DNA from: an uncultured Bacteroidales bacterium
GTDB taxonomy: Bacteria > Bacteroidota > Bacteroidia > Bacteroidales > UBA932
Reading direction: 5' to 3'
Assembly: GCA_934695325.1 (NCBI GenBank)
Contig: CAKUVD010000001.1
Span: 124,001 to 188,000 of the forward strand
Length of the DNA: 64,000 nt
Shown here: in pieces, positions 36,606 through 45,173 of the stretch
Numbering within the stretch: position 1 is the first letter of the stretch
Layout: every line of letters begins with the position of its first letter
The notes under the pieces: model-generated
Seen by the model: only the letters and a program-made list of their open reading frames with translations
Told to the model about the DNA's origin: nothing
The model's database searches: none
Translations under genes and position numbers: made by a program

Positions 36606-37391
36606 ATGACATCACGAGCATTATTGATGACAGCAGCGGCGATATTGATATCCTGCTCTGTAAAAGAAGAACGGGGAGGATGTCCTTGTCGCCTTGAGGT
36701 GGACATCTCTGAAGCCTCTCCCTCCGGAGGAATCGTATCGTCCAGGATAGAAACACGGGAATCCGTGATGACTATCAATGCTGATCCGGCTACAGAGAGT
36801 CTGCTGACAGCTGATGTTCCCAAAGGATACGTGAACGTCACTTGTATTCAAGGGATCCGAAGCAACCGTAATGATGGAACTGATGTCATAATTCCCGAAG
36901 GATTTGAGGCTGACAGCATTATGGTCAGCCTCAATAAAATACTCTGTTCAGGAGAAAACGCATCCTGCAAGGCGATGTTCCATAAGAATTGGGCGACGCT
37001 GACAATTCTCGAGGCAAATGAACCAGGAAGAGCGTATCCCTACGATATCCATATCCGTGGAAACATAAACGGACTCAGACTTCTCTCGGGCAAGCCTCTG
37101 GAGGGTTCATTCCATTGCGAGGCTTACCGTCACACATCTGAGGGGACAGTTTCAGCAAGGATTCCACGGCAGAAACCGGACGGAAAAGGACTGACACTGG
37201 AACTTGTTCCATTCCGAGAGGACGGAATAGGAAAAGTCTATGACCTCTCGGACCTGATATCATCTTCCGGATACGACTGGACAACCGAGGATCTGAACGA
37301 CATACGCCTGTACATAGACCACGCCGGATGTCTGACCGGCATAAGAGTCATCGACTGGAAAACCGGTGAAGACATCAGCATCGTCATATAG
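36606..37391 (+). CDS. FimB/Mfa2-family fimbrial anchor lipoprotein
   Basis: 261 residues. A short lipoprotein signal (AAILISC, Cys17) precedes VKEERGGCPCRLEVDIS, the cysteine-containing start of the FimB/Mfa2 family. Two beta domains follow (GYVNVTCIQGI, SIMVSLNKIL, ATLTILEANEPG, YPYDIHIRGNINGL). The family anchors the fimbria and ends its polymerisation. It starts 15 bp after the fimbrillin stop and is last in the operon. It converges with cysH, 9 bp apart. Confidence 0.82.
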   Translation: MTSRALLMTAAAILISCSVKEERGGCPCRLEVDISEASPSGGIVSSRIETRESVMTINADPATESLLTADVPKGYVNVTCIQGIRSNRNDGTDVIIPEGFEADSIMVSLNKILCSGENASCKAMFHKNWATLTILEANEPGRAYPYDIHIRGNINGLRLLSGKPLEGSFHCEAYRHTSEGTVSARIPRQKPDGKGLTLELVPFREDGIGKVYDLSDLISSSGYDWTTEDLNDIRLYIDHAGCLTGIRVIDWKTGEDISIVI

Positions 37392-37400
37392 GAAAGGCCT

Positions 37401-38144
37401 CTACCTCCTACTATGCAATCCACATTCACGATGGTCAGGATCCTCCCACCACCATCTGCCGGCGCGAATATCCTCCCCAGGTCTCACAGCCCTGGTGCAC
37501 GGTTGGCAGCCGATGCTTGGAAAACCATTATCCTGCAGTTTATTGTAAGGGACGCCGTTCACTCTGACATAATCTTTCACCTGCTGTTCAGTCCACATTA
37601 TCAGAGGATTAAGTTTTATGACATTGTCTACTGCATCGTACTCGACCATCTGCATACTTTTCCTCGTGACGGATTGTTCACGCCTCAATCCGCTGATCCA
37701 TACCTCAACTCCTTCCAACGCACGCTTGAGTGGTTCGACCTTACGGACATTGCAGCACATATGGCGGAACTCGACACTGTCATAAAACAGGTTGATGCCG
37801 TGTTCCCTGACCATCTCCTGTACCTTGCGGAAGTCAGGAAAGAACACCTCTATCCTGATGCCATACTGCATATTGGTGCGATCTATGAGTTCATAGGTCT
37901 CAGGAAACTGCCGTCCGGTGTCGAGTGTGAATATCCTCGCATCTCTCTTTATCTTGACCATCATATCGGTCAATGCCTGATCCTCGTAGCTGAGACTGGA
38001 TGACAATGCAGCAGTATATGGGAAAGAGCTGAGGAAATACTCCAAGACCGCCTGCGGCTCTTTATCCATAAATTCTTCATTTCTCGCGGATGCGAAAGCC
38101 TTCTTTTCATCCACAGTCATTGAGGAGAAAACTTCTGCCATCAC
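37401..38144 (-). CDS. cysH: Adenylyl-sulfate (APS) reductase, CysH family
   Basis: 247 residues. The PAPS/APS-reductase fold has FTLDTGRQFPETYELID, CCNVRKVEPL, SGLRREQS and the C-terminal GCQPCTR with ECGLH. The paired Cys residues (CC and CxxC) are the [4Fe-4S] ligands of the bacterial APS reductase, so this is the APS-using type and not the cluster-free PAPS type. It reduces APS to sulfite and AMP. It lies 6 bp after cysN in the cysDNH operon, and no cysC kinase gene is nearby, in agreement with use of APS. Confidence 0.93.
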   Translation of the reverse strand: MMAEVFSSMTVDEKKAFASARNEEFMDKEPQAVLEYFLSSFPYTAALSSSLSYEDQALTDMMVKIKRDARIFTLDTGRQFPETYELIDRTNMQYGIRIEVFFPDFRKVQEMVREHGINLFYDSVEFRHMCCNVRKVEPLKRALEGVEVWISGLRREQSVTRKSMQMVEYDAVDNVIKLNPLIMWTEQQVKDYVRVNGVPYNKLQDNGFPSIGCQPCTRAVRPGEDIRAGRWWWEDPDHRECGLHSRR

Positions 38145-38150
38145 AGCCTC

Positions 38151-39464
38151 CTATGCCTCTTCAGGAACAATCATACCGGCACCCACTGTGTCATTGGTGC
38201 CTTCCTCTATGAATATGAGACTGCCCATTGTCCTGTTATCCTTATAGTAGTCAAACACAAGAGGGTCGGCAGTCTTGATACGGACACGAGCGATATCATT
38301 CATAATCAATTTGTCCACACCATATTCCCTCTCTCTCGTGTTGATATCGATCTTATACTCAATCTCTTTTACAATGCCGAGAGTCTGCTGCGTAGAATGA
38401 CGGATGATGTATTTCTTACCTGACACCATAGGTGAATTGCGGAACCAGCATACATTGAGCATCACCTCCTGCTCCACCATCGGCTGGATTCCAGACTCAG
38501 AAACAATCACGTCCCCGCGGCTTATGTCAATATCATCCGACAATGTTATATCGACGGACTCAGGAGAGACAGCAGAATCCAGTTCCTTTTCTCCAAGATA
38601 TATTCCAGTCACACTGGATGTCATCTCTGAAGGATATACCTTTATCTTGTCCCCTTTCTTCACAGAGCCCTCCGCAAGTCTTCCTGCGTATCCTCTGAAA
38701 TCCGGGAACTTGGCAGAAATAGGTCTGACGACATACTGGACAGGGAGGCGCATACGATCCTCAGCCTCCACAGGGAGCTGTACTGTCTCGAGGAAGTCAA
38801 GAAGCGCCTTGCCGGTGTACCACGGCATATTCTCAGACTTGTTCACGACATTGTCTCCGAGTTTGGCTGAAATAGGGATGAATGTGACGTTGCCAAGGTC
38901 GATTGACGATGCCATCGCCTTGTAATCAGCCACGATCTTGTCAAACACTTCCTGCGAGAAATCCACAAGATCCATTTTGTTCACGCACACTACCACTTCT
39001 TTTATCGCAAGGAGCGAAGCAATGTATGAGTGCCTGACTGTCTGTTCCATAATGCCGTGGCGTGCATCAACAAGAATCACCGCAAGATCGGCAGTGGAAG
39101 CTCCTGTCACCATATTCCTGGTATACTGGATATGTCCCGGAGTATCCGCGATGATGAATTTACGCTTCGGCGTAGCGAAATATCTGTATGCTACATCTAT
39201 GGTGATGCCCTGTTCCCTCTCCGCACGAAGGCCGTCAGTAAGGAGTGCAAGGTTCACTTCCTCATTGCCACGGCTTCTGGAAGCCTCTTCCACGGCCTCG
39301 AGCTGATCCTCGAATATTGACTTCGAATCATATAGGAGCCTTCCGATCAATGTGCTCTTACCGTCATCGACACTGCCCGCTGTCGTGAAGCGGAGCAACT
39401 GCATATTCAGATATCCTTTTGTATTTAATGTTTCCATTTTTTCTTGATTAAGAAGCTGTTTCAT
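38151..39464 (-). CDS. cysN: Sulfate adenylyltransferase subunit 1 (GTPase)
   Basis: 437 residues as drawn from the ATG at 39464; the next ATG at 39437 is an alternative. GTPase motifs GSVDDGKSTLIGRLLYDSK, TDGLRAEREQGITIDVAYR, ADTPGHIQYTRNMVTGA and NKMDLVDFS are all present, followed by EF-Tu-like beta barrels. It activates the CysD transfer of AMP to sulfate by hydrolysing GTP. No APS kinase is fused at the C-terminus. It is 90 bp downstream of cysD and 6 bp upstream of cysH. Confidence 0.96.
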   Translation of the reverse strand: MKQLLNQEKMETLNTKGYLNMQLLRFTTAGSVDDGKSTLIGRLLYDSKSIFEDQLEAVEEASRSRGNEEVNLALLTDGLRAEREQGITIDVAYRYFATPKRKFIIADTPGHIQYTRNMVTGASTADLAVILVDARHGIMEQTVRHSYIASLLAIKEVVVCVNKMDLVDFSQEVFDKIVADYKAMASSIDLGNVTFIPISAKLGDNVVNKSENMPWYTGKALLDFLETVQLPVEAEDRMRLPVQYVVRPISAKFPDFRGYAGRLAEGSVKKGDKIKVYPSEMTSSVTGIYLGEKELDSAVSPESVDITLSDDIDISRGDVIVSESGIQPMVEQEVMLNVCWFRNSPMVSGKKYIIRHSTQQTLGIVKEIEYKIDINTREREYGVDKLIMNDIARVRIKTADPLVFDYYKDNRTMGSLIFIEEGTNDTVGAGMIVPEEA

Positions 39465-39554
39465 AACATTTATATCTCGTCATCATAAGACTGACGGCTA
39501 TTCGGACCATTCAATAGAAATTCTACGACGCCCAAACTCGGAGAGTCGGGATTC

Positions 39555-40460
39555 CTAAAAATAGCCGGCCTTCTTACGGTCTTCCATAGCAGTTTCCGAG
39601 CGCTTGTCATCCGCCCTTCCCCCACGTTCCGTGACACGTGACGACGCAATCTCATCGATGATGTCCTCTATGCTGTGCGCGTGGGACAACGTAAGTCCGG
39701 TACAAGTTATGTCTCCGATAGTCCTGCAGCGCACCTCCTTCTCCACGACCTCTTCCTCCGGACGACGAAGAATGACAGGCGGTTCGGCCGCAAGCCACTG
39801 ACCGTCACGGAAGAACACCTTCCTATTGTGCGTATAATAGAGGCTCGGAAGCTCAATGCCTTCCTGATAGATATATTGCCATACATCCATCTCTGTCCAG
39901 TTGCTTATAGGGAACACGCGGAAATGCTCTCCAGGATTCTTCATCCCGTTATAGATATTCCACAATTCCGGACGCTGGTTCTTAGGATTCCACTGGCCGA
40001 ATTCGTCACGATGGGAAAAAATCCTCTCTTTGGCGCGAGCCTTCTCCTCGTCACGCCTTGCGCCACCGCAAGCAGCGTCAAACTTGTATTTCGCAAGAGT
40101 GTCCAAAAGAGTGACAGTCTGAAGCTTGTTGCGGCTCGCATTGTATCCGGTCTCTTCCTTCACCTTGCCTTCATCTATGGAGTCCTGCACATATCCCACT
40201 ATGAGGTCAGCCCCGAGCTTCTTGACAAGTTCATCCCTGTATGTGATGGTTTCCGGGAAATTATGACCGGTGTCGATGTGAACCAGAGGGAAAGGTATTT
40301 TCGCAGGATAGAAAGCCTTATATGCAAGATAAGTAAGCACGATTGAATCTTTTCCGCCAGAGAAAAGTATGCACGGCCGCTCGAATTGCGCCGCCACCTC
40401 TCTGAGGATATATATAGACTCTGCCTCAAGTTCTTTCAAATGCGTTAAATGTTCGCTCAT
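39555..40460 (-). CDS. cysD: Sulfate adenylyltransferase subunit 2
   Basis: 301 residues, full length. The PP-loop is ILFSGGKDSIVLTYLA; other family blocks are HIDTGHNFPETITYRDE, CGGARRDEEKARAKER and WTEMDVWQYI. It catalyses ATP plus sulfate to APS with CysN. It is first in the cys operon and is preceded by a TAnnTTTG promoter. Confidence 0.97.
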   Translation of the reverse strand: MSEHLTHLKELEAESIYILREVAAQFERPCILFSGGKDSIVLTYLAYKAFYPAKIPFPLVHIDTGHNFPETITYRDELVKKLGADLIVGYVQDSIDEGKVKEETGYNASRNKLQTVTLLDTLAKYKFDAACGGARRDEEKARAKERIFSHRDEFGQWNPKNQRPELWNIYNGMKNPGEHFRVFPISNWTEMDVWQYIYQEGIELPSLYYTHNRKVFFRDGQWLAAEPPVILRRPEEEVVEKEVRCRTIGDITCTGLTLSHAHSIEDIIDEIASSRVTERGGRADDKRSETAMEDRKKAGYF

Positions 40461-40483
40461 ATTATTTTTTCTTTAACAAATTG

Positions 40484-40491
40484 CAAATATA
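40484..40491 (-). promoter_or_regulatory. -7 box of the cysDNH operon
   Basis: Minus strand TATATTTG, perfect TAnnTTTG, 23 bp before the cysD ATG. Confidence 0.65.
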
Positions 40492-40496
40492 ATGAA

Positions 40497-40513
40497 TCCC
40501 GTCCGAACCGGGA
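40497..40513 (-). terminator. Possible weak terminator after pstB
   Basis: Five-bp stem TCCCG/CGGGA with a 7-nt loop lies between the pstB stop and the cysD -7 box, followed on the minus strand by a T/A-rich stretch. Confidence 0.3.
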
Positions 40514-40533
40514 AATTAATCTTCGGAGCCAGA

Positions 40534-41310
40534 TCAACTGAACACACCGGACAAGTATTTCTTCGTCAGTTCCTCACGCGGGTCTCCGAAGACTTGTTTC
40601 GCATCACCAGTCTCTATCACTTCGCCCAGATAGAGGAACACTGCATAATCCGCGATTCTCAGCGCCTGCCTCAATGTATGCGTCACCATTATTATGGAGT
40701 ACTTCTCTTTCAACTTGACAAAGAGATCCTCGACAATCTTGCTGGAGACAGGATCCAGGGCGCTCGTGGCCTCATCCGCCAAGATGAAATCCGGTTCCAC
40801 GGCAAGGCTCCTCGCCAGACAGAGGCGCTGCTGTTGCCCGATGGAAAGCCTCATAGCTGAACTCTGAAGCCGATCCTTCACCTCATCCCAGAGCCCTACT
40901 TCCGAAAGATATTTCTCTACGACCTCAGCCAAATCCTTTTTCTTAGTATGCATACCGTGAATCCTGCAGCCGTATGCCACATTGTCAAAAATAGACATCG
41001 GCAGCGGACAAGGACGCTGCGGCACAAGTCCGATGCGGCGCCTAAGTTCTATCAAGTCACTGTATTTCGCCCCGATGATATTCTTGTCACCAATCATTAT
41101 ACGCCCATCTATTCTTAAGCCATCAACATTGTCTATCAGTCTGTTAAGGCTCTTAAGCAATGTACTCTTGCCGCAACCTGACGGGCCGACTATACAAGTG
41201 ATCTTATTCTCCGGGAAAGTGAGGTTTATATTTTTCAGAATAGGCCTTCCCTCTATAGAGAGATTCAGATCCCTCACGACCAGAGGATGTCTTTTATTAT
41301 TCTGTTCCAT
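40534..41310 (-). CDS. pstB: Phosphate ABC transporter ATP-binding protein
   Basis: 258 residues. Walker A GPSGCGKSTLLKSLNRL, the PstB-specific RRIGLVPQRPCPLPMSIFDNVAYG, signature LSIGQQQRLCLARSLA, Walker B FILADEATSALDP and the switch His in VTHTL are present. Last gene of pstSC-pstA-pstB, 3 bp after pstA. No phoU follows in this window; the next gene is the cys operon. Confidence 0.96.
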   Translation of the reverse strand: MEQNNKRHPLVVRDLNLSIEGRPILKNINLTFPENKITCIVGPSGCGKSTLLKSLNRLIDNVDGLRIDGRIMIGDKNIIGAKYSDLIELRRRIGLVPQRPCPLPMSIFDNVAYGCRIHGMHTKKKDLAEVVEKYLSEVGLWDEVKDRLQSSAMRLSIGQQQRLCLARSLAVEPDFILADEATSALDPVSSKIVEDLFVKLKEKYSIIMVTHTLRQALRIADYAVFLYLGEVIETGDAKQVFGDPREELTKKYLSGVFS

Positions 41311-41313
41311 ATT

Positions 41314-42165
41314 CTACATATTGTTCTTTGTGAAGTGATCAGTAATCCAGCGCCCGCCGAGGCTAAGTATGAGCACAATGACCGTAAGTACCAAGGCAGC
41401 GGCATACGCTCTCCCAGGGAACGGCTCCGGCATCGTAATCCAGTTGAATATAGCCAGAGGCAATGTCGCCGTAGGAGATGACAATGACGAGGCCACGGAA
41501 TCCGAGAATCCCGCAGTGAACATCACCGCCGCAGCGTCACCTATCGCTTTTCCTACAGCAAGAAGCGTGGCAGTGGCCATTCCGGGAAGAATCTGCTTGA
41601 GAACAACCTTCAATGTTTCCCATTTAGTCGCCCCAAGCGAAAACGCAGCGTCGATCATATCGTCAGGCACAGACTTGGAAATCTCGTCGCCGCTTCTGAT
41701 GAACATAGGTATTATCAGCAAGGTGCTGACTATTATTCCGCCGAGGACAGACGCACGCATCCCGACCATTACCATTATCATAAACGCAAAGGCGCCATAC
41801 ACAATCGACGGTATCCCGTACAGCACGTCATAGACAAGACGAGCGATATAAGACAGCCAGTTGGAGCGTCTCCTGTACAGATTCATATAGAACACGACCG
41901 GTATGCTGACGCACATAGCCATAAGCGTAGCCGGGGCGACGACAACCAGGGAGCCGACAATGGCATTGAGAAAGCCTCCGTCATCAGCGGTGTTCCAGTT
42001 CTTTCCCGGAGCCTTCGTGACCATATCCCAGGAAATTGAGCCGAAGCCTTTCACGAATATCGTCCAGATTATCGACACGACTATCGCCACGACGAGAGCG
42101 ACAGATGCCCACATAAGCCCCTTGACTATTTTCTCTTCTATGAACTTACTCTCAATCTTTGCCAT
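41314..42165 (-). CDS. pstA: Phosphate ABC transporter permease PstA
   Basis: 283 residues, six TMs. The binding-protein-dependent permease signature is in SLGATKWETLKVVLKQILPG (EAA loop). GGFLNAIVGSLVVV and YGIPSIVYGAFAF are typical of PstA. It forms the phosphate channel with the PstC half of the upstream fusion. Its ATG follows the fusion stop by 2 bp. Confidence 0.94.
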   Translation of the reverse strand: MAKIESKFIEEKIVKGLMWASVALVVAIVVSIIWTIFVKGFGSISWDMVTKAPGKNWNTADDGGFLNAIVGSLVVVAPATLMAMCVSIPVVFYMNLYRRRSNWLSYIARLVYDVLYGIPSIVYGAFAFMIMVMVGMRASVLGGIIVSTLLIIPMFIRSGDEISKSVPDDMIDAAFSLGATKWETLKVVLKQILPGMATATLLAVGKAIGDAAAVMFTAGFSDSVASSLSSPTATLPLAIFNWITMPEPFPGRAYAAALVLTVIVLILSLGGRWITDHFTKNNM

Positions 42166-42167
42166 AA

Positions 42168-44111
42168 TCAGTTCTTTTTCTGTACTTTATAGAGTATCAC
42201 ACGAGAAAGCACATTGAATATTATCACAATCACAAGCAAAAGCAATGCGGCAAACATAATGGCCGATTCATACAGAGGTACTGAAGCCATCTCGCCATAG
42301 TTGTTTCCGATCAATGCAGGCAGTGTATAGAACCCCTTGAACAGCGACTTAGGCACGGCCGGTATACTTCCGCATACCATCATAACGGCAATGGTCTCCC
42401 CCATCGCCTTTGAAAGTGCGAGGACAACAGCCGCAAAAATACCCGACAATGATTTCTTTAGCACAACCTTCCTCGTCGTCTGCCACTGGGTGGCGCCCAA
42501 AGACATTGACGCATCCCTGAGATCCTGCGGCACCGCGGAGAAGATCTCGACAAAAAGGCTGACCATAATCGGCAGCACCATTACGCAAAGGACCAGGGAT
42601 GCGGTCAGGAGAGAATATCCTGTAACCGGTATAAGCAAAAGAATCCCCCAGACGCCATATATGACAGAAGGCAATGCGGCAAGGATGTCCAATGCAGGAT
42701 AGACGAATTTCCGGACGATTTTCTTTGAATACTCCGTCAATGATATCGCCGTAAGCAGGGACAGCGGGAGCGATATGAGTATCGCCAGGAACGTGACGGT
42801 CAATGTTCCCGTTATGAACGGAAGGAATCCGAACTTCTTCTGGGAAGGCTTCCATTCGGAAGACGTGACGAGAGACCAGAATGAATTCTCCTGAAGTATC
42901 GGCATTGACTTTATCGCAAGGCCGGCTATCATCGCAAGCAGGAGCAGCGCTGAGGATACCGTAAGTATGAACATAAATGCGGATGACAAGTTCTGCCTGT
43001 AAATCCTGCGACCGTTCCAGGTACGCTTGAAAATGGATCCGCCGAACAGTGCCAAGACGCCGAGAACCAAGGCAATGAAGATATAGACAATGTCCTGCGT
43101 GTTGTTCCCTTTCAGGTCTGCTGCCCGCCTGGCCGTCCTCAGCGTCTTCATATTCTCGCTCTGCATTTTTCCTGAGATACGGACATATCCGGCCGGTTCA
43201 TTGAACCTCTGCCCCTCTTTCAGGACATACTGCAGGAATGCCAATGATGCAGAATCCTTCGGAGCGCCCTTCGACACGAAATACAGGTTCCTAGCCGGAG
43301 GTGTCGGAAACAAGTCCTGTTCTATGGCATTGACCAATTTCTCTTTCGTCTCATAACAGTCTTCGCTTTCATCTATACACCCGTCCATATCCGAATCTAT
43401 AGGCAATATGGCGAGATTGTCCTGCGGTCTGTGGGTCTGAGGGTCGTAAGCGTATGCGAGATTGTTGAACCCGACTCCCCACTTGTCATTCTGTACAGCC
43501 TTTGCGATGCCGGGGTCCCCGAACACTGCGGTTCCCTTCAAGTCTTCCTGCTTGGCTCCAAGCCACGATGCAAAGGTCTGCGCAGCTCCACACGCATCGG
43601 AACGAGTATAGACATTGATCTTATGTCGCTCTGAGTTGCCAAGCAATTCTCCCCAGGTGGTGATTTCTCCGGTAACCCATATCTTCCTGGCCTCCGATGA
43701 TGTTATTCCGCGCCTGCATATCATTTCCGCATAAGGATTCGAGGCGTTGAAATCAGGTATGACGGCATCCCTGCCGACGATGAAAGCCTTGGCTCCTGCA
43801 CTCTCTTCTTCCGAATGGAGTTCTCTGGAGAGCATCGCATAGTCCACCATACCGTTCAGGACATCTGTCATACCTTTCCCTGCGCCTCCCGCCGAAACGT
43901 CTACCTTCACTTCAGGATACTTGACCTGGAAATCGTTGGACCACTGCACCGCAAGAGGATACAGAGCGAACGCACCGGACACAGACACCTGGCCTTCAAG
44001 TTTTCTCGAACGTTCACCTGAAAGTCCGCAGGACTGGACGGAGCACAATGCAGCCGTCACGACTGCCGCCAACGCCGCTATCCGATATATTGCTTGACGA
44101 AATATCTTCAT
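42168..44111 (-). CDS. PstS-PstC fusion: phosphate-binding lipoprotein joined to phosphate permease
   Basis: 647 residues from the ATG at 44111; the longer frame uses GTG and adds six residues. A lipoprotein signal ends in SVQSC (Cys28). Residues about 40-315 are a PstS-type phosphate-binding domain (GQVSVSGAFALYPLAVQWSN, VDVSAGGAGKGMTDVLNG, TRSDACGAAQTF). A hydrophobic helix at about 341-361 ends in KRTWNGRR. Residues about 370-647 are PstC with six TMs and an EAA loop (SLGATQWQTTRKVVLKK). PstS and PstC are separate proteins in nearly all bacteria. The extra helix brings the chain from the periplasm into the cytoplasm so that PstC has normal topology. Residues 239-250 form an EF-hand-like loop (DSDMDGCIDESE). 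Confidence 0.9.
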   Translation of the reverse strand: MKIFRQAIYRIAALAAVVTAALCSVQSCGLSGERSRKLEGQVSVSGAFALYPLAVQWSNDFQVKYPEVKVDVSAGGAGKGMTDVLNGMVDYAMLSRELHSEEESAGAKAFIVGRDAVIPDFNASNPYAEMICRRGITSSEARKIWVTGEITTWGELLGNSERHKINVYTRSDACGAAQTFASWLGAKQEDLKGTAVFGDPGIAKAVQNDKWGVGFNNLAYAYDPQTHRPQDNLAILPIDSDMDGCIDESEDCYETKEKLVNAIEQDLFPTPPARNLYFVSKGAPKDSASLAFLQYVLKEGQRFNEPAGYVRISGKMQSENMKTLRTARRAADLKGNNTQDIVYIFIALVLGVLALFGGSIFKRTWNGRRIYRQNLSSAFMFILTVSSALLLLAMIAGLAIKSMPILQENSFWSLVTSSEWKPSQKKFGFLPFITGTLTVTFLAILISLPLSLLTAISLTEYSKKIVRKFVYPALDILAALPSVIYGVWGILLLIPVTGYSLLTASLVLCVMVLPIMVSLFVEIFSAVPQDLRDASMSLGATQWQTTRKVVLKKSLSGIFAAVVLALSKAMGETIAVMMVCGSIPAVPKSLFKGFYTLPALIGNNYGEMASVPLYESAIMFAALLLLVIVIIFNVLSRVILYKVQKKN

Positions 44112-44139
44112 CTTTCGGTTCTTGTACACATTCAGATTT

Positions 44140-44171
44140 CAAAGATACGGATAATAACGTTAATTTTCAAA
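44140..44171 (-). promoter_or_regulatory. Strong promoter of the pst operon
   Basis: Minus strand TATCTTTG at 44140-44147 (perfect -7) with TTTG at 44168-44171 exactly 20 bp upstream (-33). It is the best-matched promoter in the window. No Pho box was identified. Confidence 0.75.
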
Positions 44172-44221
44172 CCTTTGGTTTTTATCAGAATTTATCGTAA
44201 ATTCGTGGATTGATACTATCC

Positions 44222-44616
44222 GGGGATGTTCTGGTTTTGACAGCATTGATGTCGGGTGGTAAGCACGTCGAGCGTATGGCACGTTTGCTCGTAAATCTCA
44301 GCGTCCGTAAATTCAGTTGCTAACAACAACTATGCACTCGCTGCGTAATCAACTAGGTTGATCACCTTAATCGGGCCGCCAAGGTTGCGGCTCTGACGAG
44401 TATCCCGCAGACTTTAGGCCGGTTATGTTCTGGGTACGGGGTATCATCCAAACCGGATGCACGGAGGGACTCCTTTAAACTCCGCCAAGACTTAAAGGAT
44501 AAGTTTTCGCTGGCCCGCTATCCGGCAGGCGCTTACCGACAATCAAAGGACAGATAAACGTGTAGAAAGCTACTTGGTGCGATGTTTGGACGGCGGTTCG
44601 ACTCCGCCCATCTCCA
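44222..44616 (+). ncRNA. ssrA: Transfer-messenger RNA
   Basis: One-piece tmRNA. The 5' end GGGGATG pairs with CATCTCC at 44609-44615, giving the 7-bp tRNA-like acceptor, with discriminator A at 44616; CCA is not encoded. The T arm is GGCGGTTCGACTCCGCC. The tag reading frame GCT AAC AAC AAC TAT GCA CTC GCT GCG TAA is at 44319-44348 and encodes ANNNYALAA. It rescues stalled ribosomes and tags the nascent chain for proteolysis. It lies divergently from the pst operon. smpB is not in the window. Confidence 0.96.
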
Positions 44617-44704
44617 CTAGAAGTTCATAACAAACTAATTTACAATATATTAGAACATTCTCCCGATATAGACGGGACAAAGACGGGACAAAATTTTTCC
44701 TTGT

Positions 44705-45016
44705 ATGACACCCTCGTGGAGTTGTGCAAAGAAAAAAATGTTATTTTCTCCACCTATTCCATACGTAGAGTATATACCGCCTAGACTGACGCAGGGCAAG
44801 GTCTGGTATGTCTCATTCAGCTGCAAGCACCCCGCTACGGGGAAAATGCGCCGTGTCAAAATAAAGTTCAACCGCATTGAGTCGATCAAAGAGAGAAAGA
44901 CCGCAGCAAAGGCACTCATTGCAGCGCTCGACCTGAAGCTCAAACTTGGATGGAATCCTTTTATAGAGGCAGCGACGCCTAAAGGCTTCACACTAATGTC
45001 AGATGACTTGTCCTGA
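44705..45016 (+). pseudogene. Truncated tyrosine recombinase (N-terminal stump of a mobile-element integrase)
   Basis: Only the N-terminal arm-binding domain remains (about 103 residues). VEYIPPRLTQGKVWYVSFSC, HPATGKMRRVKIKFNRIES and GWNPFIEAATPKGFTL match the start of Bacteroidales XerC/D-like integrases, which are normally about 400 residues with a catalytic R-H-R-Y domain. A stop follows at 45014-45016 and no catalytic residues are found downstream. Its position 90 bp after ssrA, a common integration site, suggests a lost integrative element. The true start is uncertain; an internal ATG lies at 44738. Confidence 0.75.
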
Positions 45017-45148
45017 AATAAGTGGTTCTTCCGGGACATTTTCAGTGATGCCATATCGGATTACCTTCTGATTGTTTATCGGGGTTAAATTCGTATGTCC
45101 TGCGCAGTCCCGCACGAAAACGATTCGCCTTATTTGCAAAATATGGAG

Positions 45149-45156
45149 TATCTTTG
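45149..45156 (+). promoter_or_regulatory. -7 box of the dienelactone-hydrolase-like lipoprotein gene
   Basis: TATCTTTG, perfect TAnnTTTG, 17 bp before the ATG at 45174. Confidence 0.6.
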
Positions 45157-45173
45157 TGAAGATTAGCCACTAT

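Noticed and set aside
44696..44780. Alternative frame after ssrA reading like a phage repressor start (LYDTLVELCKEKNV)
   Set aside because: It stops after about 27 codons, while the overlapping frame continues into clear integrase sequence; the resemblance is probably chance.
44616..45170. Second copy of the ssrA 3' end as an att site
   Set aside because: Only TCTCCAC recurs near 44.75 kb; the longer T-arm match occurs only in tRNA-Ala at 59.8 kb, which is ordinary tRNA similarity.
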